This document shows positions 55,163-64,000 of a stretch of DNA of 64,000 bases, piece by piece (position 1 is the stretch's first letter; each line of letters opens with the position of its first letter). A program made the translations under genes and the position numbers. A model generated the notes under the pieces. The model made no database searches. It was not told where the DNA came from and saw only the letters and a list, made by a program, of their open reading frames with translations. Origin of the DNA: Oscheius sp. JU75 (Eukaryota > Nematoda > Chromadorea > Rhabditida > Rhabditidae); the NCBI GenBank assembly GCA_037178855.1, contig JASJZC010000007.1, positions 806,001 through 870,000 of the forward strand, read 5' to 3'.

Positions 55163-58100
55163 TCCTCTTTTTATCAAATATTCAAAAAATAGCTTTATTA
55201 GTAGCAAAAAGTGCTTTACAACTGTTTTTCATTTTGTAGGACGCTTCTACGTACCACATTTTCATGCTGACGCGCAAAGTTCCTGTTCATTGGGCGAACT
55301 TTCCAATGGATTTCATGAGCTCAATTGCACGTTTTGACATGTCTGAAGGCTCAAAACACTCTGTTTTAGCATATTCTATCCATTTGCAACCAGAAGTGAC
55401 GCCAAAACAAAATTGGAAAATTTCAAAAGTTTTCATTTTCCAAAAGTCCAAAAACTGCCAATTTTCAGTTTTCAAACGCGCGCACCAAGCCAACACGGTA
55501 TCAAACCAAGCGCTATATTATTTCCACTTTTTTTCGTGACGATATAGAGACCCAGTGTTGCAGAAAAGCTTCCGCATGACCAATGACCCAGCAGCAAATT
55601 TCTGAGATTTAGTTTAGTGCACCACCTTATTTAAGGTTTGTAGTCTCCACCTACATGTTGGTCTTTTAACTTTAGGAAAACAGGCTCTCTCATGATTTAT
55701 TCGGCGCTACGGTTTATTATTCACAACAGGGCATTGTTGGCTCGTAATTTACTCCGGAAACACAGCTGCATCCGTATATTCTAAATCAAAATTCCCTATG
55801 CAAAGAAAAGTTTTGAAGAAAAGTCCTTTCGTTTGATTCTGAGCTTTAACATTCCAGTCAGTCATTTTCTGTACACGTCGGTTTTATGTTTTCCTTTCAC
55901 AACATTTAGCAAACTGTTGGAGGCCAGTCTGGAACTGTTGAAAACACTGAGAAGAACAAAGCAGTTTAGTTATTCGCAACCAAAACGTAAATGTTTGGTC
56001 GATAACATGAACATGTAGATAGTCCCCTTGTATAAGAAGACCGTAGGGAACATGTAACTGCAAAATGTTACATTTCCGAACTTTTCGTATTCATTGCAGT
56101 GTTATAATATTTTACAAAGATCTACATATTGCTTGTATCTTGCGTTTATTTCCGTTTTGAACAACAAACTGTACATGTTGTTAACGCTAACTTTTTCAGC
56201 TACAAATACACCTGGTTGATTGCAAATGCCAAAACAATGTGGAAGACATTTTCCCGATGAATACAATGAAAACTTCCTACTCCTCTGTTTTGTTGACTCT
56301 ACTACAAACATCCTAATTAATCTTCCACCCCACCAAAATCTACGCCGCCTTCGTTGAAAAATTGTGTCCCGTCATTGCTCTGAAATACCCACAAAGCCTT
56401 TAAGCAACACAGTTTTTAGTACATGCTACTTCCTTCCTAATTTCGGTTGTGAGTGTGTTATGGCTCAAAACCTACTTGAATCAAGTGGTTTTACTAGACT
56501 TCTAGTCATCCAAGTCGTACTGCTTCACACCATTTCTTCCGGGACATGAAAATAGAGAAAAAGGTTCTTAGTCAGTTCACGTAACCTGTTTCATACGGCC
56601 TCGACGCGTCAAAATTGGTTTTTTCTAGCGAGTGCAGTGAATAACGGGGACAGAGGACATCTTTCATCAGTATTCCGGGTTGACTTTCTCTTGATATTAG
56701 TTTTAACGTAGATTGTTATATTAAGTAGATGTCAGGTACTTATTTCTTTTACAAAAAGTGGGTGCTTCCACAGCATATTAATGTCAAATAAATAGCAGAA
56801 ACTGTACGAACAGAGGTTTTGTAGTTTTCTTTTGTAGGTAGTGATACCCTAGCTAACCAATCGGTACTCAAACCACTTTTCATATAACACAAGGGTTTGT
56901 TGTCTCATTATACAGTTTTGCCGATAAGTTTCTGAGCATGACTTCCTCCCACAAGAAAAAACTGCCTCGTACGAGGTTTTATGTTTTCCACTAGAATTAT
57001 CAAAACAAGTGAGTTTACTACGAAGAAAACAGTTTACTAACCACTCGTTCACGTGACTTTGACTCGTTCGTACAAAGAGATCTTTGTCTCAGTGACAGTA
57101 GAAATAACATTTCTCATTTTTAATAAGTGTATCTTGATGTTTTTACACTGATATTAATTGTGCCTTGTGTCTCATCATATGTCTTACATTGTCAGTTTCA
57201 ACAATGGTGATCTATGAGCACTTGGCAAATTACTAGTATTCCAGTTTGTTCAATTAACTACGTCTACGTCCAAGAGCCGATAAAAGCTTTTCCTGTCTTT
57301 TCGGCTATCCCGAAGCATGAAAATCATGTGACACTCGGTCTTTGTATTTAAAACTTTTCATGGTTCTTGACAGACAAGTACAGTTGTTTTCTACGAACCT
57401 CAAACCTCCATTTTTATCCTTGAACATCCAAATTTGGTTCATTTAGGGTATGGGTATTTCTTCGCAATTTTCCATAGACAGCCAGCCAGAAGAAAACACA
57501 TTGGCATGGGAAAAGGTTAGATTACAGGACACCAGAATAGTGAGAATCATAACAGTTTTTGAGAACGCCTTAAACTGTTCCAAGCATATTTTAAACTTCG
57601 ACTAGGTATCTTGCCTAACATTTTTTTTCAAAAAACTTTTCCACATAGAACTAGGTCTTATTACAGCTTACGTATTCTTAAACTAATCCGCGTTTTTAGT
57701 GATTGCATTTACTTATCTGCTTATAAACTTTGCAAGATTGTCCTCCATACAAAATTATATGATTCATCTGTTTGCGTAATCACTGAAGTCTTCTACAACT
57801 TCAATGATGCCCAAGATACATACAGGGAGTGTGTTTTGATGCTGAACATCCACTGTTTTTGTATTTCACCTTCTGACGCATCTGGAAAAACAACCTACAA
57901 AAAGCTAGAAAATGTGCCATCGTATAAGTTATAAAATGCTTCATTTGCATACTAGCCATAACTTTCGTCTAACTTTAAAGATGTTCAATTTTTAAAAAGC
58001 TAAGGAGTTCCCTAGATTCCTCGATGTCTGTTCCTGACATATCTAGATTTAATTAGATTAGTTCATAAAAAAGTGAGAGAGATCAACAAAAGTTAGCAAG

Positions 58101-58208
58101 ATCACATTTGGTTCAACAAACTGTAGCTAGAGATAAAGGTCAACTCTTTCATTTTTAACATCTGTAAATACGTTTTACAAACTTCTTTGTTTCAGGCAAT
58201 CAGATCAA
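55163..58208. other. Gene-poor spacer
   Basis: No supported gene. A 51-residue frame at 57450-57605 starts MGISSQFSIDSQPEENTLAW, with a myristoylation-type N-terminus and a GTTAG donor after WEK, and could be a first exon. No partner exons were found. Confidence 0.4.
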
Positions 58209-58642
58209 ATGAACACGCTTCTCACTTGTGCCCTCTTGTGTCTTCTGTTAGTGTCAGGTTGGTAGTTTTAAATATTTGTAACCACAATGTATTACAGACG
58301 TTGAAAGCCAAAACGTAGACCATGAGGCACTCAGAGTTCTGAGGAGGAGTGGCAGTCTTTTTTGGATCAACAGACAACGACTGAATAGATTTAAGCCGCA
58401 TAGGACAGGATTGAGTAAGTACTTTTGAAGATAGAATATGGTCCATTACTAAACATGTACAGTTGGCAAAGGGCGTTCGTGTGAAAAACAAATCAAGTAT
58501 TATCCCGGATAAGACTTGACAAATGTGTGTGGACTTTCTAACAGGTATTATCCCAGATCAGAGCAGACAGGCAGGTCGAATCAGAAGAAAGTCAGAAAGT
58601 TCAGAGTTCGTTAGATTGCTCCGCCAAGAGTGCCATTGGTAA
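58209..58642 (+). CDS. Small secreted peptide precursor with a possible alternative exon
   Basis: Exons 58209-58257, 58298-58414 and 58545-58642 give 87 residues. Signal peptide MNTLLTCALLCLLLVS, then a strongly basic chain with dibasic sites (VLRRSG, RIRRKSE) and blocks SLFWINRQRLNRF and FVRLLRQECHW. This fits a peptide precursor (neuropeptide-like or antimicrobial), though no known peptide motif is seen. Another exon starting after TGTACAG at about 58463 (GKGRSCEKQIKYYP) is in the right phase and shares TATTATCCC with exon 3, so the 3' end may be alternative. The ATG follows TTTCAG by about 14 bases. Confidence 0.45.
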
Positions 58643-60078
58643 CTATTCAGTTCAGTACATAAATCAATAATACTGTAAAATTGAAATCGTTGCAGATTTG
58701 TGTCCCTTACCTTCTTGACTAAATTACGCTTGACCATTGATATCTAAATTGTACAATTTAATGAAAAATGTTAAATCTGCTCAAATAGAAAACCATCAGC
58801 AGGAGAGATACCGCCCTGCTTCTGTGTTTAAAATTGACAGACTACGGACTCTACCTCTCCAACTTTTGGTCTGTATAGTCTGAAATGGAAAATAACAATC
58901 CCCGGATTAGCAGCGTCAATGTTATGAGCCCTTCCGGCGTTTTTGGATTCCCTTAGCTGTACGTTTTGCAGCTTAATGATGTTATTTTAAGAATCGTACA
59001 CTAACCTTTTTGTTCAAATTAACACGTAAAATAGTGTGTATTACCAATAGACTGAATGGTAGGAATAGAGGCAGTAACTTCTGCGCGAACGGTTTAGATA
59101 AAAATGAGAGCTCCGGTTGAATCCTGTCCAGCGGCGGAAGAAAAAGTGCAACGCTTGACAAGGTCAGAGAACCGAGCTGCCACTTTGCTGCAGCGTTGCA
59201 ATTTGTCAACACGATTCAACCTTTTTTTTGTTACGCGCTGATATATCGAGCTCTACTACTTTTTGAATTAAATAAAAGAGCAAAATTTCTTTTTGGGGAG
59301 TCCGCAAGCTGTTAACTCAAAAAAACATCAATTTTTTTCCGCAAACCTGGAAAGAACACGTAGTAATCGTTAGACTAAGTCTTACAAATAGCAATGAAAC
59401 AAAGTTGGCACGATATCAATTGACTAGTTGAAGCAATAAAGATTGGGGTAAATGATCATAAAACCAGGGAAGGTATCGCTGTTGTAGGGTTGCACTGAAA
59501 CGAACCCTTCAGCAGACTCTACCTCACCAGGCGGCTGATCTTGACTGGATTAGATTAATGGAAACTTTGATGGAAACTATTAAACTATGGTACAGTCACA
59601 AGTCTTTGTACTTTTAGAAACAGTATACTTAATCTAAAACTTTCAGAAGTCGAATTTGGGCCATTGCACGAGATAGCTAAGGCGCAGTACGGTCGTGAGT
59701 TCCAGCGCAAGCTCGAAGAATTGCAGAAGATGAACATGAACAGCGAAATTTGAAGAAGTGTCACAACCTGTAGCCTCGGTGGATAAAAATAAAATATCCT
59801 ATCTGTTTTTGCTCGCTACGAGTAATGGAAGCTGACTGAAAGATGTAGACTGCACTTTTGCCCCTCCCTTCATATCCGCAGCTGAAATTAGGAAACCTTA
59901 TATCGGCGATAATCATCAAGATCTTTGGTATCGTCTGGGATACTAGATAAAGGGTTTCGTCATGTTGCTACAAAGTACAAGTAGTCTCAAGGGTCACTCT
60001 GACATTCCCTAAGGAATTACTGTTCTGTTATGTGTTGTAAATTTTTATATTTTAACATAATTGTGTCTAAGCTGGTCT
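58643..60078. other. Mostly empty; one exon-like frame
   Basis: 59647-59753 (plus) after CTTTCAG reads LHEIAKAQYGREFQRKLEEL and stops, followed by AATAAA near 59790. It looks like a last exon, but no upstream exon was found in phase. REFQRKLEE resembles KEYQRQLEE of the G-gamma gene at 29080, which may be chance. Confidence 0.3.
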
Positions 60079-60408
60079 TTAAATTAGTTTCTTGAACTCG
60101 GCGCTAACTCTGGTTTTTTGAGCAAGTAAGACACTTTGTACAGTTGATCTGCACATCGTGCTGGAAGTTGCGGCTAAAACCGATTGGGCGCTGATGTCGC
60201 ACATCTTACCGACTGCAACACACGGCAAGCACTGAGCTTTGAAAACTGTGGCCGGAGACTTTAGCTTAGATAATACCCAGAAACACAAAGAGAAGCGCCA
60301 CAGGCAAGCTTTACTACAATCAAAGAATGTATAAAGATTTTTCATATCCTTTGCAGTCTCAACTCTGACTGATTCTTTCATCTTCCTGATTAGATAGAAC
60401 GAGAACAT
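60079..60408 (-). CDS. Hypothetical Cys-containing protein
   Basis: A 109-residue frame with FKAQCLPCVAVGKMCDIS and RVSAEFKKLI at the end. A GTATTATC donor inside suggests part may be intron. No family recognised; weak. Confidence 0.22.
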   Translation of the reverse strand: MFSFYLIRKMKESVRVETAKDMKNLYTFFDCSKACLWRFSLCFWVLSKLKSPATVFKAQCLPCVAVGKMCDISAQSVLAATSSTMCRSTVQSVLLAQKTRVSAEFKKLI

Positions 60409-60669
60409 CGTCTGTACTCCAAGCTGAACATTAGCTGAACAGCTTCGTTCTCAAAGGGAGCAGACACTGAACATTCGGTTGCTGTACACCTGTGTTCAGT
60501 GCATCTTAGAATTGTTCACTTAACAAGTATACCTTTATTAATTCAAACTGAATACAGACTAAAAAGCTGCTGCTGGAAGAGAGATCTATTGCAGATGACG
60601 AGATATGAGTCTGATAGATGGCCACTGATTAGGAGGGACAAGGGCAAAACCGGTATGAGGGAACAGTAT

Positions 60670-62723
60670 TCACATGTTTGAAGTAAGTGCAACGTTTTCT
60701 ATCTGCAGACAGCCTTTGGATGAGGGACGACGGGTTGACGTAGATATGGCCGTCTCTTCACTCAGTCGACGTTCTTGGTACTTGTTCAACATTTTCAGAA
60801 GACGGACGCGGTAGATTCGCTGTGTTGAGATGGTAATGAGCGGATTGATGACGGTGCCGACTACAAGAATTCTGAAGAAGACATCTGTAGCATCACGAGA
60901 AAACTGTGTTCGACATGAGTCACCTGAAAAGAAAGATAATGGTCTGATATTTTATAACACAACTCTTTTGATTCAAAAATTGGGCCTACCCAGCTGTCTA
61001 AATATAGAAATTTCATTATATCCAGGGGTATGTCGCTATAACATGCACTGATATCCGAGAGGTTAAAGATTTTAGCTCAAAAGCAAATGAGCTCTGCCCG
61101 TACAGCATCGAATCCTGTTTAGTGAGAACATTTTTGCTTTGTTCACATTCCTGCTTTCTACCCATCCACAACAGTTTCATTAATTTGCTATCATGTCGTT
61201 CAATTTGTGTGATTTTACAGCAAAGCCTATCCACGGTCTGACATGTTTAGCTATAGGTCCCGCTGTTAACGGTTATTATCTCGTCGGAAAAAATTTCGAT
61301 ACTCCATTATTTTGTTTTTCATTTGTTATTGGCAGTTTTTTTGGTAGTGTTAAACTATGGAAATTTTAAAATCATTCTCCTGCAAGAATATTTTGAATCA
61401 GAAAGTTTGATATAAAATACTTGTGAAATGTTTTCCTCCAAACCTCACAACCAATCGTAGCTGCCAAAGGCCAAAAAGAGCTGACGAGAGTGGGATTCGA
61501 ACCCACGCCCCCGAAGAGACTGGTGCCTTAAACCAGCGCCTTAGACCGCTCGGCCATCTCGCCACACTGCTGCTATTTTGTGGTTTTGCCTATCAGTGCT
61601 CGGCTACTGACAACACAAACATCAAAGATTGTTAAAGAGACTGAGGCTCTTAGTAAACTCAAAACTTACACAAGATGTGCATCACAAAAAGAAGACGGTA
61701 GGGGAGACAAGTGAAGAAGGTCCACACAGTGCTGGAAAACAAGAAGAAAAGTCGATGAAACATTTTCTAAATAGCGAACTTTCCTTAGAATCTTTACCAA
61801 ACTAACGGTTCTTTGTCTAGCTTCCAACTTCGTTGAATTATGAGCAATCAGATAAATGATTCCAGAAATTATAAAAGAAGCCAAGATCATAATTGCGTAC
61901 AGTAGACAAATGGGAAGATAGATATCCATGTCTATTTGGACACGCTGACAACCGAACGGATTTAGCTGAAAAAGCTTTTTCTTTAAGCAAATTGTCGGTC
62001 TTTACCGTTTTCATGAAGAGGCTTGTGCAAACGGCAATAAAGACTAGGATTCCCCATGTACATCCTGAGAGTAGAAGGAGACGATCCCGACTAACTATAG
62101 TATAGTAGTGAAGGGGGTACTGGATGTAAAGAAGCTTGTCCAGATTTAACCTAAATTGTGCTCGGTTATCCTCATGTTAACAGAAGAACACTTGTCACAG
62201 ACCCTGCCTCTTTCAGCTTTCCCCTTTACCATTTTCGTGTTTGGTCAGCACATTTCGTCAATCTGCCTTATCTGCCTCTATACCATGTCCTGTCAGTTTG
62301 TCCCTCTCAAGTTGTCTCCGCCGAAGCTACGAAAAAAGAAATCCCAGAAAGAGATAATAGCTGAACCCACCACACTAAATTCAGTGTACTGCACATTTGA
62401 ACAGTCCAGATGATTACATAGTATGGATGGCAGAAGAAGTTCGGAAATAGACTGATGAATGGTCTGGTCAACATGTATATTGTGCACATTAGAAGGTCCG
62501 CTACTGTCATGTTTATGACAATGATCTAAAAACGTGTTTGTACTATGTCAGCAGTTACCTGTCTCGGTTTGTCATCCGTGTCAATGTACTTGAACGCAAT
62601 GAAGAGTACCAAAGCATTGAAAACTGCCCCGACAGACCCATTCACCATGTAGAATGCCGTATCATAGAAGGTGAACAAATCCACAGATGTATTAGTACCA
62701 TTTGTAGCTGCTGTTCCGTTCAT
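60670..62723 (-). CDS. Rhodopsin-type GPCR with modified DRY motif
   Basis: The ATG at 62723 follows CTTTTTAGGAGCC, a likely trans-splice site. An N-glycosylated N-terminus (NGTAATNGTNTS) precedes TM1. NMTVADLLMC (TM2) and WTVQMC (TM3) lead to LNLDKLLYIQYPLHY, where DK stands in place of DRY. TM4 is LSGCTWGILVFIAVC, TM5 ICLLYAIMILASFIISGI, TM6 WTFFTCLPYRLLFVMH, and TM7 VGTVINPLITI. The tail ends at 60670. One junction, between the third-loop exon (ending TVSL, about 61795) and the TM6 exon (from about 61736), is out of phase by one base with every donor seen. That is a possible frameshift. Ligand unknown, peptide or amine. Confidence 0.7.
61482..61563 (-). tRNA. tRNA-Leu (AAG)
   Basis: Reading minus: acceptor GGCGAGA/TCTCGTC, D-arm GCCGAGCGGTCTAAGGC, anticodon stem CTGGT/ACCAG with loop TTAAGGC (anticodon AAG), a long variable arm (TCTCTTCGGGGGC), T-arm GTGGGTTCGAATCCCAC. 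It lies between the last two exons of the GPCR gene, sense orientation. Confidence 0.92.
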
Positions 62724-64000
62724 GGCTCCTAAAAAGTGCTCGTTATTTTTGAAGGAGGCAAGTTCAAAGTCAAGAAACAAATTTGGGTCACTTGAGCGAG
62801 TAGAACGCCTACGCGGTCACGAAGGTTAAAGGCAGAGACTAACTTTTGCAAAGAGGGAGCAATGGATTAGACATCTGGTTTCGACGGTAGGGAAGTCATT
62901 AAAGTTCTGGAAGTAGTGGGAGAAAGAGGGTTCTTCGAAGCGGAAATGATAGTACAGTTAAACCTCGTTTTGTAAGTCTGGACATTTAACTATTCGAAGT
63001 TTTACTGGATACCATGCAAAACTTTTTAGATGGTACTTGATAGCACATATTAAGTGAAATGGGAGCTATGGTAGGAGTTCCAGTTTTTAACCATGATTTG
63101 GGTAAAATCTACAACGCTGATGTAATAAGATTAAACATTTAAATAAAACTTGGCAGACCTTAATGCTTGTAGAAAGAAAGGGAAAGGGCGTTCTCATTGC
63201 TTGTATACTTACAACGAAGCTCATCAGTGATGAAAATAGTCCATCGCGTACACACGATCCTGTGAATAGGTGGTATAATTTGAGCAGTCTGACAAACGTT
63301 GTCTGATGCGAATGACCTTTGCTTTTCTTGAAGAAAACAGGTTCGCAACAAAAATGATAACATCCGAACTTTTAAAACTTGAAAGCATGAAAAGCAACCA
63401 GTCTCATTGGAATTGAAGAACCCTCTAACAGATGGAACAAGCTGATCTTTGTACAAATTAAGTCCTACCAGTCTTAATTGGGCTTGAAAAGAAATCTAGG
63501 CCAATGTGTTCAACTAAAGAGTGAAAAAAAACTAGACTTATTTATATTAGAAGCAGTACATAATTTTTACTCTTATTAGATTTTGCCCCCTCGCGATTAA
63601 ATACTATTACCCGAGAATAAACATCATTTCCTTTCGTTTAAGCCAAAAATACCCAAGTGCCGTAAGAACTCGTCATGGAGCATCTGTTTTTAATCTGAGA
63701 CAAAAATCCGAATGTCTGGAGTTGGCCTCCGGTTGCCGACGAGAGCGGCAAGAAATTGGTCTCTTAAAAGCGGCGCCAGATTGCGTTCATTTGGTATTAG
63801 TCTAACGATGAGAAGTATCAGAGATTCCTCACATCTCACAAGTCTCGCGCGTTTCCAAAATATGAGTGCTCTTGAAAGATTAAGTTGGGAAGTGGAGGCA
63901 TCAGAAAGGAGAGATGAAGTTTAAATTTTCAGAGGTTGAGTTTGGTTAAGACACTTTTTCATGAACCTAGATGGAAAAATGTGCAGAGAACATTGTCAAC
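62724..64000. other. No firm gene; one exon-like frame
   Basis: A minus-strand stretch at about 63320-63205 after TTCTTCAAG reads RLLKLYHLFTGSC and SSLMSFV before GTAAG, possibly an exon of a gene running leftwards, without a supported partner. A plus-strand frame at 63712-63924 is basic and unassigned. Confidence 0.3.

Noticed and set aside
1-64000. CRISPR arrays, phage or operon-type bacterial features
   Set aside because: None seen; gene structure is eukaryotic throughout.

Overview
The window is nuclear DNA of a nematode and looks Caenorhabditis-like. Genes are built from short exons with many introns of about 35-60 bases that end in TTTCAG. Several coding starts sit a few bases after a TTTCAG-like acceptor, as expected for spliced-leader trans-splicing. 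The protein families are typical of nematodes: C-type lectins, Str-type 7TM receptors, a DB module, a class 2 (lips) lipase and a kinesis of expanded paralogues, plus four tRNA genes and a 5S rRNA gene. The density of duplicated, truncated and transposon-derived pieces resembles a chromosome arm. The species cannot be fixed from the sequence alone. Exon models below were worked out by hand from reading frame, splice signals and phase.

Layout. 1-7 kb: an edge-truncated 7TM gene, three copies of an unrecognised secreted family (one broken), an FkbM-like methyltransferase gene that may be decayed, and a second truncated 7TM copy. 9.4-11.6 kb: a WIF-domain receptor related to Ryk/LIN-18 but without a kinase, with a tRNA-Tyr in its first intron. 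12-16.3 kb: three C-type lectin genes. 17.3-18.7 kb: a small secreted-peptide frame whose stop overlaps the start of an intact Str-type receptor. 19-28 kb: a polytopic membrane protein and a decayed copy, a DB-module gene, a coiled-coil gene, a tiny membrane protein and a class 2 lipase. 29-31.6 kb: a G-protein gamma subunit, an unrecognised four-exon gene and a Ly6-like secreted protein. 32.9-41.0 kb: one very large secreted VWA/EGF protein gene with a tRNA-Ile inside. 42-47 kb: tRNA-Arg, a DXO/RAI1-family gene that has lost its metal-binding residues, and a TAK1-like kinase with a changed catalytic loop and tandem C-terminal repeats. 49.7-51.2 kb: 5S rRNA and a four-TM protein. 51.6-55.2 kb: a transposon-rich block with a Merlin element bearing long terminal inverted repeats, a DDE transposase fragment, duplicated minisatellite and a foldback MITE. 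58-63 kb: a small peptide gene and a rhodopsin-type GPCR with a tRNA-Leu in an intron.

There is no single operon-like pathway. The recurring theme is surface and secreted proteins (lectins, receptors, VWA/EGF, Ly6, DB, lipase), typical of environment- or pathogen-facing gene families. Several genes show single-base oddities at starts or splice sites, and several enzymes have lost catalytic residues. These are the main points for a second look.
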